Origin: Actinomycetota bacterium
GTDB taxonomy: Bacteria > Actinomycetota > AC-67
Direction: 5' to 3'
NCBI GenBank assembly: GCA_041658565.1
Contig: JBAZZY010000001.1
Coordinates: 1-64,000, forward strand
DNA: 64,000 nt
Shown here piece by piece: positions 24,849 through 33,670 of this stretch. The position numbers were made by a program, and so were the translations under genes. Under the pieces are notes generated by a model that was not told the DNA's origin, searched no databases, and saw only the letters and a list, made by a program, of their open reading frames with translations. Each line of letters begins with the position of its first letter. Position 1 is the first letter of the stretch.

Positions 24849-25323
24849 GCGCGGGCTGAGCGTGATCGAGCTGGTGGTCGTTTCCGCCTTGCTCGTGGTG
24901 GCTGTGACCGCGATGGTCACGGCGTTCGACGCTGCCCAACGCTCGACGATTCGACAGCAAAAACGCAGCGAGGTCGCCGACGATCTCTCCGTCGCGATGG
25001 CCCGGATGACCAAGGAGGTACGGCAAGCCGATGCCGTCCGGATCGCGACGGCATCGATCCTGCAGGTCGATACGTTCGTCAAGGGAACTGCCGTCACGGT
25101 GACGTACACCGCTTCGGGGACCACGCTGACGCGCGCGGTCGCCGGCGCGTCGGTGCCTCTGGTCCAACGGCTCACCAACACCAACGTTTTCGTCTACTCG
25201 CCGGCGCTGGGAAGTCCCGCAACGATCTCGATCCGACTGCGCGCGCGCCCCGAGCGCTTCAGCACGGATGAAGCGGTCGTTGAGCTGGCGGACGAAGTCA
25301 AGATGAGGAACGTGTCTCCATGA
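24814..25323 (+). CDS. PilW/GspJ-like prepilin
   Basis: 169 residues; ATG 24814 lies inside the end of the previous gene (35-bp overlap) with GAAGGGA upstream. Prepilin signal LAPERGLSVIELVVVSALLVVAVTAMVTAF; the residue after the cleavage Gly is Leu and Glu is at +5. The rest has the coiled helix and beta pattern of PilW/PilJ-type minor pilins (AMARMTKEVRQADAV). Probably part of the tip or initiation complex. Confidence 0.85.
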   Translation: MWSRWRRTLAPERGLSVIELVVVSALLVVAVTAMVTAFDAAQRSTIRQQKRSEVADDLSVAMARMTKEVRQADAVRIATASILQVDTFVKGTAVTVTYTASGTTLTRAVAGASVPLVQRLTNTNVFVYSPALGSPATISIRLRARPERFSTDEAVVELADEVKMRNVSP

Positions 25324-26741
25324 AGATCTCTCGCATGTTCCGCGAGTCGGAGAAGGAAGACGGAGTAGCAATGATAATTGCCGTCGTCTTGTCCGCGGTG
25401 ATCGCCACGCTTGCCGTCACATCTTTGACGGTTGCGGTCCACGTGGACAACTCCGCGGCCCGGGGCCGGCATTGGGTACAGGCGCTGCACGTAGCTGAAT
25501 CGGGGGTCGAGCAGACGATCGCGAAGATCCAAGCGGCTTCCGGCGCGTTTTCGGGGACCTTCTCGGGGGAAACCGAGGAAGGCAACTACTCCGTTACGGT
25601 GACGCGGAGTCCCCGGAACGTTTACACGATTGATTCGGTGGGACACGTTCGAGAGGGCCGCGACCTGTCCGCGACCCGCGCCCTTCGGGTGACGCTGGCG
25701 CCCCCGGCAGCCTTTAAGAACGCGCTGTTCTCGCAGACGATCGCGGCGACAAAGAACGGCGACACGATCAACGGTGACATCTGGGCCAATCAAAGCGTCA
25801 TCGTGGAGGCCAACGCCATCGTCCACGGGAGCGTCACCGGGGCGACGGGATGGGTTGCGTTGCGAAACGGGTCGCTTGTCGACGGTGATGCGAGCGCCGG
25901 AGGCTACGATCCCGCTTCGAGCTACGCGGTGACGCTGGGGACGAACGCACGGATCGGTGGCGACGTCGTGGCCGCGGTCGTCAACCCGCCGGACCCGATC
26001 ACTTGCGGTGGTGCGAATCCGTCGAACTACCGGGTGCAGATGGACAGCGGTGCACGGATCGACGGAGGCGTTACCACCTGGGGGAGCGTGACGGGTTCCG
26101 GGACCGTCGGGGGCACGATCTCGGCGAACATCTGCACCGCGGCTCAAGCGACGGTTCCGATGCCGACGTTCACCTATGCCGCTGCGAATTACGATGCGGC
26201 GACGTTGCACCAGTTCGGCTTGCCCGGCACGCCCTCGGAAACGGCCGTCGCCGACTTCCAGACACATCTAGCCGGTCAGGGCAACCAGTTGAGCGGAACC
26301 TTCTACGTCAACCAGGCGGGCTCGGTGAACCAAGGAACGCGGATCGACCTAACCGGTGCAACGATCGTGGGTGATGCCACCATCGTGACCAATACGCCGG
26401 TGTTCACGAACTCCACGACAGACAACGTGAGCGACGGCGTCGTGTTGCTGGCGTCGACATACCGTCCGCCCACCGGTTCAAGCTGTGACGTAAACCAGGA
26501 CGCGAGTGAGTGCGCGATTCATCTGAAGAACAACTTCCAGACCTCGGGCAATACTGCCGTGCTGGTGTACGCCCCTTACGGTGCGGTGGCGGTAAAGAAC
26601 AACGCGATCCAGTTCGGAGCGATCTACGCCGATGCGATCGAAATCAAGAACAACCAGAGCTTGACCTACGACGCTCGCATCGAGCGCACAGTGGGGTTTG
26701 GGCCGGTGACGCTCGAGATCGTCAAGTGGCTGGAGATCTGA
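25320..26741 (+). CDS. PilX-like N-terminal membrane protein with a large beta-helical surface region
   Basis: 473 residues; ATG overlaps the previous stop (ATGA). Residues 1-45 are a PilX-like anchor: DGVAMIIAVVLSAVIATLAVTSLT lacks the canonical +5 Glu, as PilX N-terminal segments often do. The remainder is rich in Gly/Asn/Thr/Val with repeated short turns (INGDIWANQSVIVEANAIVHGSV, GTNARIGGDVV, GARIDGGVTTWGSVTGSGTVGGTIS). That pattern fits a parallel beta-helix and resembles the polymer-forming/DUF7305-type part of actinobacterial pilus-associated proteins. Likely extracellular. Confidence 0.8.
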   Translation: MKISRMFRESEKEDGVAMIIAVVLSAVIATLAVTSLTVAVHVDNSAARGRHWVQALHVAESGVEQTIAKIQAASGAFSGTFSGETEEGNYSVTVTRSPRNVYTIDSVGHVREGRDLSATRALRVTLAPPAAFKNALFSQTIAATKNGDTINGDIWANQSVIVEANAIVHGSVTGATGWVALRNGSLVDGDASAGGYDPASSYAVTLGTNARIGGDVVAAVVNPPDPITCGGANPSNYRVQMDSGARIDGGVTTWGSVTGSGTVGGTISANICTAAQATVPMPTFTYAAANYDAATLHQFGLPGTPSETAVADFQTHLAGQGNQLSGTFYVNQAGSVNQGTRIDLTGATIVGDATIVTNTPVFTNSTTDNVSDGVVLLASTYRPPTGSSCDVNQDASECAIHLKNNFQTSGNTAVLVYAPYGAVAVKNNAIQFGAIYADAIEIKNNQSLTYDARIERTVGFGPVTLEIVKWLEI

Positions 26742-26800
26742 GGCTCGCACACCCACGGGCGCGCGCGCGGTAGCCTGACGCCGACCTACAGGGGGACTGT

Positions 26801-27580
26801 TTGGACGTCGTCAGTATTGCGTTGATCGGCATCCTCGGGCTGGCGCTCGGGAGCTTCGCCAACGTCGTTGTGTACCGCGTCCCGCGCAGGGAATCGGTCG
26901 TGGCGCCTCGGTCTCGGTGTCCGTCGTGCGCTACGACGCTGGCGTGGTGGGAGAACGTCCCCGTCGTCTCGTGGGTGCTGCTGCGCGCGCGCTGTCGGAC
27001 CTGCCGCGCGCCGATCTCGTGGCGCTATCCAGCGGTGGAGCTGTTGACCGGCGGCCTGTTCGTTCTTACCGCCGCGCGCCTCGACCGGGCATCGGACCTC
27101 GTTGCCTACCTGCCGCTGGTTTGGGTGCTGATCGTGTTGTCGTTCATCGATCTGGAGCACAAGCTGCTCCCGAACCGCATCGTGTACCCATCGATTGGGA
27201 TCGGGGTAGCGCTGTTTGGGATCGCGGCCGCAGTCGGGCCGGGACTCGGCGCTTGGGTTCGCGCTCTGGGGGCCGGCGGAGCGGCTTTCGGTTTGCTTCT
27301 TGGGCTCGCGCTCGCCTACCCGGCAGGGATGGGCATGGGAGACGTCAAGCTCGTCGCCCTTCTCGGGATGAGCTTGGGGTACCTTCCAGACGGGTGGGGA
27401 AGGCTGTTCGTCGGCCTCATGCTGGCCTTCACGGCGGGCGCCGTCGGCGGAATCGCCCTGATCGTCTTGCGCCGAGGAGGGATGAAGAGCCAGGTGCCCT
27501 TTGGTCCCTATCTGGCGGCTGGGACGCTGGCCGGGATCCTCTGGGGTGGCGCTTTGCTGGACATCTGGCTCCGCCGCTGA
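26801..27580 (+). CDS. pilD: Type IV prepilin peptidase / N-methyltransferase
   Basis: 259 residues; cleaves prepilin leaders and methylates the new N-terminus. Contains the cytoplasmic zinc loop RCPSCATTLAWWENVPVVSW and CRTCRAPISWRYP with the paired cysteines. The two catalytic Asp are in SFIDLEHKLLPNRI and GMGMGDVKLVALLG. About seven membrane helices. The TTG start at 26801 follows CAGGGGGAC. A TAGCCT box at 26772-26777 could be a local promoter. Confidence 0.93.
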   Translation: MDVVSIALIGILGLALGSFANVVVYRVPRRESVVAPRSRCPSCATTLAWWENVPVVSWVLLRARCRTCRAPISWRYPAVELLTGGLFVLTAARLDRASDLVAYLPLVWVLIVLSFIDLEHKLLPNRIVYPSIGIGVALFGIAAAVGPGLGAWVRALGAGGAAFGLLLGLALAYPAGMGMGDVKLVALLGMSLGYLPDGWGRLFVGLMLAFTAGAVGGIALIVLRRGGMKSQVPFGPYLAAGTLAGILWGGALLDIWLRR

Positions 27581-27665
27581 CGCTCTGAGCTGCCGCCGCG
27601 CTCAAGCCGGACAAAACCTAGCCAAAACTGCTCAACTTCGTTCCTCTTGGGGCCGATTCCAGTTA

Positions 27666-27693
27666 TTGACACCCATAGTGGTGTAGATATAGA
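27666..27693 (+). promoter_or_regulatory. Consensus housekeeping promoter before the BldC-like gene
   Basis: TTGACA (27666-27671), 16-base spacer, TATAGA (27688-27693). The surrounding 110 bases are the most AT-rich in the pilus cluster. ACACC and GGTGT flank a 6-base centre inside the spacer, a possible operator. Confidence 0.6.
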
Positions 27694-27782
27694 TTCGCAC
27701 ACTAGCGTTACTGTTGTGACTGATGTTAAGGATTGTTTCGGGGACAGTGAGTCGGTCCGCGCGGCGGGGGGAGAATAGTCGG

Positions 27783-27989
27783 ATGGTCAAACGGAGCTCG
27801 TACGCGGGGGATCGGCTCCTGACGGTCGATGAGGTCGCCCTGCTGATGCGCGTGTCGAACATGACGGTCTATCGCCTGATCAAGAGTGGCTCCTTGTCGG
27901 CGTTGCGCGTCGGCAAGAACTACCGAATTCGAAACGTGGACGTCGAGCGCTATCTCGCCGAGCGGACCGTCATCGTTCAAGAGGGCTGA
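27783..27989 (+). CDS. BldC/excisionase-like small HTH protein
   Basis: 68 residues from ATG 27783 with a GGGGGGAG ribosome site; the frame is open upstream but that part is not protein-like. LLTVDEVALLMRVSNMTVYRLIKSGSLSALRVGKNYRIRNVDVERYL is the MerR-type winged helix shared by excisionases (TIGR01764) and the developmental regulator BldC. It is embedded in the pilus operon, 3 bases before pilM, and has its own consensus promoter. It is likely to regulate pilus genes or its own operon; no phage or integrase gene is near, so an excisionase role is unlikely. Confidence 0.8.
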   Translation: MVKRSSYAGDRLLTVDEVALLMRVSNMTVYRLIKSGSLSALRVGKNYRIRNVDVERYLAERTVIVQEG

Positions 27990-27992
27990 TCG

Positions 27993-29045
27993 GTGGCGCG
28001 ATCGACGATCGGCCTGGACATCGGCACCAGTGCGGTGCGAGCCGCGCAAGTCAAGGGCAAGGATCCTGCGACCTTGGTGGGGTATGCCCAGTTGCCTCTT
28101 CCCCCCGGGTCGATGCGCGGCGGCGAGATCGTGGATTCGGATGCAGTGGCCGGCGTGATTCGGGATCTGTGGCGGCGTGGCGAATTCCGTGGGAAAAAGG
28201 TTGCGGTCGCAGTTGCGAACCCGAGCGTCGTCGTTCGGGAAGTCGACGTCCCGCGCATGGATGAGTCTGATCTGCACGGGGCATTGCGCTATCAAGTACA
28301 GGACTACATTCCGATAGCGATTGAGGAAGCGCTGCTCGACTTCCTTCCGCTGGATGAGTTCGTGAATGCGGACGGCGTGGAGATGATGCGTGTCCTCGCG
28401 GTCGCGGCGCATCGCAACATGGTGAGTGATTTCGTCGGCGTGCTTGCTCGCGCAGGGCTTGAGCCCACTGCGATTGATCTCGGGCCTCTTGCGGCAGCGC
28501 GCGCCCTTACCGATGCCGTGCCCGCGGTGCTCTCCGACCACGAGTGCGAGGCGATCGTGGATATTGGTGCCGGAGTTACCGGCCTGGTTGTTCACGAGCG
28601 AGGGACTCCGCAGTTCGTTCGCATCCTCGCCGAGGGCGGCGCCGACCTGACCGACGAGTTGGCTGCGGCGCTGGGTGTATCGGTAGAGGACGCCGAGATG
28701 CGCAAGATGGCTTCGGAAGCAGCCCCCCAAGGGGCTCCGGTCGAACCGGGAACACCGGCGGCCATCGAGCGGCGCGTCCGAGCGTTCATCGATGATGTGC
28801 GGCTGTCGTTGGAGTACTACGCGTCCGAGCGGGATCGTGCGCCGGTGCGGCGGGTGTTGCTGACCGGCGGCGGGGCGCTTCTGGCCGGCCTGCAAGGCCG
28901 TCTTTCCGGTGCTTTGGGTGTCCCGGTCGAGAGAGGCGACGCTCTCGGCCGCGTGAAGGTCGCCGACCTGGGGCTTGGACCCGAGCAACTCGAACAGGTG
29001 TCCGCGGTGGGCGCGGTCGCGATCGGGCTGGCGCTGGAGCCCTGA
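27993..29045 (+). CDS. pilM: Type IV pilus assembly protein PilM
   Basis: 350 residues, actin-like. Nucleotide-binding motifs IGLDIGTSAVRAAQVKG, AIVDIGAGVTGLVV and LLTGGGALLAGLQGRLS are clear. It forms a cytoplasmic ring that binds the PilN N-terminus and connects PilB/PilC with the membrane. GTG 27993 follows AGAGGG; it shares one base with the pilN start. Confidence 0.92.
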   Translation: MARSTIGLDIGTSAVRAAQVKGKDPATLVGYAQLPLPPGSMRGGEIVDSDAVAGVIRDLWRRGEFRGKKVAVAVANPSVVVREVDVPRMDESDLHGALRYQVQDYIPIAIEEALLDFLPLDEFVNADGVEMMRVLAVAAHRNMVSDFVGVLARAGLEPTAIDLGPLAAARALTDAVPAVLSDHECEAIVDIGAGVTGLVVHERGTPQFVRILAEGGADLTDELAAALGVSVEDAEMRKMASEAAPQGAPVEPGTPAAIERRVRAFIDDVRLSLEYYASERDRAPVRRVLLTGGGALLAGLQGRLSGALGVPVERGDALGRVKVADLGLGPEQLEQVSAVGAVAIGLALEP

Positions 29046-29659
29046 TGGCTGCGCGCCGAATCAACCTACTTCCGCCGGAGCTTGCGGAGCGCAGGCGCAG
29101 CCGGCAGCGCGTTGCCGGCACGGCCGTCGCCGCTCTTGCGTTGGTCGCCGCCCTCGGCGTCGTCTACGGAGCGCAGGAGATCCGTCTTCACGGAGAGCGC
29201 AGCAAGCTAAATGCACAGCGCGCGCGCAACGCGGCGCTGCGCGGCGACCTGGCCGACCTGGCGGAGTTCGATCGGCTGCAGAGCGAACTTCAACGCAAGA
29301 CCGGGTTGCTGGACGACCTGACCCAGCGAGAGATTCGTTGGAGCGTGTTGCTGGCCGATGTCAGCCTGGTGATTCCTTCGGACGTCTGGTTGACCAGTCT
29401 CACGGGATCCGTCTCCGGATCGGCGGTGGCCGGAGATCCACTGGGCACCATTCAGATGAACGGCACGACGTTCTCGCACATCGACGTTGCGAAGTGGCTG
29501 GTGCGGCTGGCCGACGTAGAGGAGTTCACCTTCCCGTATCTGACCTTGTCGAGCAAGGGAACCCAGGAGGACACTCCCGTGGTCAACTTCAACTCGAGCG
29601 TTCAGATCTCGGACGGCGCGCTTCGCGGCAACCAGCCCGGCGCTAGGAGGCAACTGTGA
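29045..29659 (+). CDS. pilN: Type IV pilus assembly protein PilN
   Basis: 204 residues. The N-terminal MAARRINLLPPELAERR contains the INLLP motif that docks in PilM. One membrane helix (VAGTAVAALALVAALGVVYG), a coiled coil (RNAALRGDLADLAEFDRLQSE) and a ferredoxin-like periplasm-side domain follow. It overlaps pilM by 1 and pilO by 4 bases. Confidence 0.9.
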   Translation: MAARRINLLPPELAERRRSRQRVAGTAVAALALVAALGVVYGAQEIRLHGERSKLNAQRARNAALRGDLADLAEFDRLQSELQRKTGLLDDLTQREIRWSVLLADVSLVIPSDVWLTSLTGSVSGSAVAGDPLGTIQMNGTTFSHIDVAKWLVRLADVEEFTFPYLTLSSKGTQEDTPVVNFNSSVQISDGALRGNQPGARRQL

Positions 29660-30261
29660 CGTCGCGACGTCAGCTTGCGGTTGTCGCCGGCGTTGCCGTG
29701 CTGGTGACGCTGGCGTTCTTCGTCCTCTTGCTCAACCCGAAGCTCGGCCAGATCTCCGCCGCGCGCGACGACACCGTGACGGCAGAGCAAGAGGAAGCGC
29801 AACTCCGTCTCGATCTGAAGCGACTCCAAGGCGTCCGTGAACGGGCTCCGACGGTGATCGCGCAGTTGGCCAAGGTTTCGCAGTTCCTTCCGTCGACCCC
29901 GGACCTGCCCGGCTTCATCCGGCTTCTGCAGCAGGCCGCGACCGAATCCGGAGTGGATTTGCAGTCGATCGCGCCGAGTCCACCGCAGACGCTCGAGAAC
30001 GCGACAGGAATTCAGCGCATTTCGGTGATGGTGGTGGTTGAAGGCGCCTTCCGCCGGATCGAGGACTACATGGCAAGGGTTGAGAATCTTTCCCGCGTCG
30101 TAACGGTCGATGCGCTGTCGCTGAACCCGGCGCAGAGTGAACTGAGCCGGACGATCGTTCTGCAGGGGTCCTTGACGATGCAGATGTACGTCGTTTCCCC
30201 GACGGCGCGCCTCGGCGCGGCTGCGCCGGTGGCGGCGCCGAGCCAGGGGACCCAGAAATGA
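29656..30261 (+). CDS. pilO: Type IV pilus assembly protein PilO
   Basis: 201 residues. N-terminal helix LAVVAGVAVLVTLAFFVLLLNPKL, a coiled coil, and a domain with FLPSTPDLPGFIRLLQQAATESGVD and EGAFRRIEDYMARVENLSRVV, diagnostic of PilO. It pairs with PilN on the outer face of the membrane. Confidence 0.9.
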   Translation: MTSRRQLAVVAGVAVLVTLAFFVLLLNPKLGQISAARDDTVTAEQEEAQLRLDLKRLQGVRERAPTVIAQLAKVSQFLPSTPDLPGFIRLLQQAATESGVDLQSIAPSPPQTLENATGIQRISVMVVVEGAFRRIEDYMARVENLSRVVTVDALSLNPAQSELSRTIVLQGSLTMQMYVVSPTARLGAAAPVAAPSQGTQK

Positions 30262-30773
30262 GTGCGAATCGTAAAGCGGCAATCGGCGCAGGCGTGGCGG
30301 TCCTGGTCGCAGTCGCGGCGCTGGCGGCAACAAGGCTGGGTGGCGACGCCGGGCCGCAGGCCTTAGAGCCGATCCGGGCTCCGCGCGCGGTCTTGGCCGT
30401 GCCGTCGGCCTCGGCCTCTCCGCAGGTTTCCGCATCGCCGGTGCCGCGCACCGCAGAAGCATTTGAGGGCAAGGATCCGTTCCAGCCTCTGGTGGAGCCG
30501 ACGGCTGCTGCGGGGACGTCCTCTCCGACGCCCGGGCCGACTGCGGTGTCGACCTCGCAGACGCAATCGCGTCGGGTGACTCTGCTGGACATCTTCTCGG
30601 ATCACGACGAACTGGTGGCGACGGTTCGAGTGGCGGATGCCGAGTACTCGGTGGCCGCCGGGGAGACTTTTGCGGACAACTTCAAACTTCTGTCGCTAAC
30701 GTCGCGCTGCGGGACCTTCGTGTTTGGTGACGAGCGATTCACGCTGTGCATAGGTCAAGAAGCGCGTAAGTAA
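30258..30773 (+). CDS. PilP-like single-pass pilus protein
   Basis: 171 residues; starts 4 bases inside pilO. One N-terminal membrane helix (AAIGAGVAVLVAVAALAATRL), a Ser/Pro/Thr/Ala-rich linker containing EGKDPFQPLV, and a small beta domain (VTLLDIFSDHDELVATVRV through TFADNFKLLSL) with two Cys (SRCGTF and TLCIGQ). Position after pilMNO and the KDPFxP motif suggest the role PilP plays elsewhere. No secretin gene follows, as expected for a single-membrane cell. Confidence 0.7.
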   Translation: MSANRKAAIGAGVAVLVAVAALAATRLGGDAGPQALEPIRAPRAVLAVPSASASPQVSASPVPRTAEAFEGKDPFQPLVEPTAAAGTSSPTPGPTAVSTSQTQSRRVTLLDIFSDHDELVATVRVADAEYSVAAGETFADNFKLLSLTSRCGTFVFGDERFTLCIGQEARK

Positions 30774-30843
30774 AGTTGAACGGATTCGCCGCAGCCCACA
30801 GGGGGAGATGCGGCGGCCAGGGGCCCTGAGCAAGCCCCGGGAG

Positions 30844-30877
30844 AGGCGGTTCCGCGGAGGAGCCGCCTTCTTCTTTT
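30844..30877 (+). terminator. Intrinsic terminator of the pilus operon
   Basis: AGGCGGTTCC and GGAGCCGCCT form a 10-bp stem (one G-T pair) with a GCGGA loop at 30844-30868, followed by TCTTCTTTT. It separates the pilus genes from aroC. Confidence 0.8.
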
Positions 30878-30915
30878 GTGGTGCGAGCCCGCGGTAGCCG
30901 CGGCGCCGGCGCCGG

Positions 30916-30921
30916 TATGAT
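30916..30921 (+). promoter_or_regulatory. -10 box of a leaderless aroC promoter
   Basis: TATGAT ends 6 bases before ATG 30928; no ribosome site lies between. Same arrangement as alaS, rpe and ribD. Confidence 0.6.
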
Positions 30922-30927
30922 GCCCGC

Positions 30928-32088
30928 ATGTTGCGTCTTTACACAGCCGGTGAGTCCCACGGTCCTGCCTTGACCGCCTTTCTGGACGGAATGGTGGCAG
31001 GAGTCGACGTGTCGGAGGATGAGATCAGAGTCGAGCTTGCGCGCCGGCGTCACGGCGCCGGGCGTGGCACCCGCATGAACCTCGAGGAGGATCGTCTGGA
31101 GGTCCTCGGCGGCGTGCGCCACGGCCGGACGATGGGGTCTCCGGTTGTGATCGTTGTTCGAAACACCGAGTGGCCGAAGTGGCAGCACGTGATGGCAACC
31201 GGACCCGAGGGCGCGGAGACGGAGGATCCGGCGCTGACGGGCCCTCGTCCCGGCCACGCGGATCTCCCCGGGATGCTGAAGTACGGCTTTGACGAGGTGC
31301 GACCCATTCTGGAACGAGCGAGCGCGCGCGAGACCGCGGCGCGCACTGCTGCCGGAGTCGTGTGCAAGTCGTTTCTTCGAGCCTTCGGCATCCGGGTTGT
31401 GTCCCACGTCGTCGCGATCGGCGACGTCGTCGCGCACGCGGAGCGTGCGCCGACCCTGGCCGACATCGAGTCCGTCGACGCGTCTCCGATGAGGTGTCTG
31501 GATGCGCGGGCTGAAGGCAAGATGGTTGCCGCTGTGGACGAGTGCCGTGCGCGCGGTGACACGCTCGGCGGGGTGTTCGAGGTTCTTGCCTACGGGGTTC
31601 CGCCGGGTCTGGGGTCACACGTGCAGTGGGATCGTCGTATCGACGCGGCGCTTGCGGAGGCGCTGATGAGCATTCAGGCGGTCAAGGGAGTCGAGATAGG
31701 TCCGGGATTCCAGATCGCGGGTGGACCGGGGTCGCGTGCGCACGACGAGATCGAGTGGTCGGGCGGGGAGTTCCGACGCGTCACCGACCGAAGCGGCGGC
31801 ACGGAAGGCGGAATCACGACAGGCCAGGTCCTTCGCGCGCGCGCGGCGATGAAGCCGCTGTCCTCGCTTGCGCGATCCTTGCCGACGGTTGACGTGCGCT
31901 CGAAGGAGGTTGCGCCGGCGATCACCCAGCGTTCCGACGTGTGCGCGGTTCCCGCGGCGGGGGTGGTTGGTGAGGCGATGGTCGCGTTCGTGCTGGCGCG
32001 CGCCATGCTCGAGAAGTTCGGCGGGGACTCGGTAGACGAAACAAGCCGCAACCATGCCGCGTACCTTCGGGACGTGCGCGCACGGTGA
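30928..32088 (+). CDS. aroC: Chorismate synthase
   Basis: 386 residues; makes chorismate from EPSP using reduced FMN. Signatures: TAGESHGPALTAFLDGM, RRRHGAGRGTRMNLEEDRLEVLGGVRHGRTMGSPV, RPGHADLPGMLKYGFDEVRPILERASARETAART, FEVLAYGVPPGLGSHVQWDRR, GGTEGGITTGQ. Length is normal. First gene of the aroC-aroK-aroB-aroQ-pepQ-efp-nusB run; overlaps aroK. Confidence 0.97.
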   Translation: MLRLYTAGESHGPALTAFLDGMVAGVDVSEDEIRVELARRRHGAGRGTRMNLEEDRLEVLGGVRHGRTMGSPVVIVVRNTEWPKWQHVMATGPEGAETEDPALTGPRPGHADLPGMLKYGFDEVRPILERASARETAARTAAGVVCKSFLRAFGIRVVSHVVAIGDVVAHAERAPTLADIESVDASPMRCLDARAEGKMVAAVDECRARGDTLGGVFEVLAYGVPPGLGSHVQWDRRIDAALAEALMSIQAVKGVEIGPGFQIAGGPGSRAHDEIEWSGGEFRRVTDRSGGTEGGITTGQVLRARAAMKPLSSLARSLPTVDVRSKEVAPAITQRSDVCAVPAAGVVGEAMVAFVLARAMLEKFGGDSVDETSRNHAAYLRDVRAR

Positions 32089-32588
32089 TGGGCGGGAGCA
32101 TCGTCTTGGTCGGTTTCATGGGTGCGGGTAAGTCCACGGTCGGGCGCGCGCTTGCGGAGCGGTTGTGCTTCCGCTTCTACGACACCGACGAAATGGTAGT
32201 GAAGAAGGCCGAGATGTCGATTGCCCAGATCTTCCGTAAAGAAGGGGAGGAGAAGTTCCGCGATCGCGAGCACCGCGCCGTGCGGCATGCGTGTTCTCGA
32301 CCCTCGCGCGTCATCGCGTGTGGTGGAGGCGCGGTTCTGCAGTTACGCAACTATGAGTTGCTGCGCGCGGCGGGGCCGATCGTGTATCTGCGCGCGCCGG
32401 CCGAGGTGCTGCGCGCGCGAGTGGGCAAGGGAACGGGTCGCCCTCTTCTGAAGACGCCCGGCGCGTTCGAGCGGTTGCTCCGCGAACGCGCTCCGGGCTA
32501 TGAGCGCGCTTGCGATATTACCGTGGACGTGTCGGCCGACTTGACTCCCGAAGCAGTGGCCGAGCTGATAGTGGAGCGACTGACGTGA
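32085..32588 (+). CDS. aroK: Shikimate kinase
   Basis: 167 residues. Walker A GFMGAGKSTVGRALAE, DTDEMVVKKAEMSIAQIF (shikimate-binding Asp), EKFRDREHRAVRH, CGGGAVL and the lid segment GKGTGRPLL. GTG at 32085 and ATG at 32088 are adjacent start options. It phosphorylates shikimate with ATP. Overlaps aroC and aroB by 4 bases each. Confidence 0.95.
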   Translation: MMGGSIVLVGFMGAGKSTVGRALAERLCFRFYDTDEMVVKKAEMSIAQIFRKEGEEKFRDREHRAVRHACSRPSRVIACGGGAVLQLRNYELLRAAGPIVYLRAPAEVLRARVGKGTGRPLLKTPGAFERLLRERAPGYERACDITVDVSADLTPEAVAELIVERLT

Positions 32589-33670
32589 GCGATCCGCGGC
32601 GTCTGGAAGTGCATATCCCGGGTAGCCCTTACGATCTGTGGATTGGACCGGGGCTGCTTGAGCGTTCCGCCGAGTTCCTCGGGGAGTCCGTGCGCGGTGC
32701 CGAAATCTGCGCGCTGGTCAGCGATGCGCATGTGGCGGGGCTGCACGGGGAGCGCGCGCGCAGGGGTTTGCGCGACACCGGCTTGCGGCTGGAGGAGTTC
32801 ACGGTCGAGCCGGGAGAGGTCAGCAAGTCGCTCGGGACGGCCGAGGTTCTGTGGCGCTGGTTGGCGCATACCGGGGCGCACCGCAGCGACGTCGTGGTCG
32901 CCCTCGGCGGCGGCGTGGTGGGCGACCTCGGTGGGTTCGTCGCGGCGACCTACCACCGCGGCATGCCCGTAGTGCATATGCCGACGACGCTGCTGGGACA
33001 GGTCGACTCGTCCATCGGGGGAAAGACCGCGATCGATCTGCCGGAGGGAAAGAACCTCGTTGGAGCGTTCCATCAGCCACGCGTCGTGATTTGCGACACC
33101 GATTCCCTCGCGACGCTGCCGGAGGGGGCTTTTGCCACGGGACTGGCCGAAGTCGTCAAGCACGGGTTCATCGGAGCGCCGGACTTACTTCAGTGGCTAC
33201 GAAGCGAACGCGACGCAATCCTGGCACGGGAGCCCGAGACGCTGGAACTCCTCGTCGCCGACGCAGCAGCGGTCAAGATCGGAGTGGTTGAAGAAGACGA
33301 AACCGAGCAGGGAACGCGCGCGCACCTGAACTACGGACACACGTTAGGCCACGCGCTGGAGGTGCTCGGCGGATACACGCGTTGGACGCACGGACAGGCT
33401 GTCGCCGTCGGAATGATGTTTGCCGCGCACCTGGCTGCCGAACTCGGGCTGGGGGATCGGGTGGCCGCCCATCGTGATGCTCTTGAGTCGTTCGGTCTTC
33501 CCGTCGGCGCCGCAGGCGAGGAATTCGACCGCGTTGCCGAGGCGTGGCGGCGAGACAAGAAGTTCGACTCCGGGACGCGGTTCGTAGTGCTTGAGGATGT
33601 CGGGAGTCCGGTGGTGGTTCGTGACGTCCCCGAGCGCGCGTTGCGCGCGTCATATGAGGCGGTTAGATGA
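32585..33670 (+). CDS. aroB: 3-dehydroquinate synthase
   Basis: 361 residues from GTG 32585, which overlaps the aroK stop. NAD site VVALGGGVVGDLGGFVAATYHRGMP, metal/substrate residues in TTLLGQVDSSIGGKTAIDLPEGKNLVGAFHQP, GLAEVVKHGFI, EQGTRAHLNYGHTLGHALE and TRWTHGQAVAVGM. Complete. Confidence 0.97.
   Translation: MSDPRRLEVHIPGSPYDLWIGPGLLERSAEFLGESVRGAEICALVSDAHVAGLHGERARRGLRDTGLRLEEFTVEPGEVSKSLGTAEVLWRWLAHTGAHRSDVVVALGGGVVGDLGGFVAATYHRGMPVVHMPTTLLGQVDSSIGGKTAIDLPEGKNLVGAFHQPRVVICDTDSLATLPEGAFATGLAEVVKHGFIGAPDLLQWLRSERDAILAREPETLELLVADAAAVKIGVVEEDETEQGTRAHLNYGHTLGHALEVLGGYTRWTHGQAVAVGMMFAAHLAAELGLGDRVAAHRDALESFGLPVGAAGEEFDRVAEAWRRDKKFDSGTRFVVLEDVGSPVVVRDVPERALRASYEAVR

Noticed and set aside
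27783..27989. Excisionase of a prophage or integrative element
   Set aside because: The domain family is shared with excisionases, but no integrase, att repeat or phage gene is near and the gene lies inside the pilus operon.
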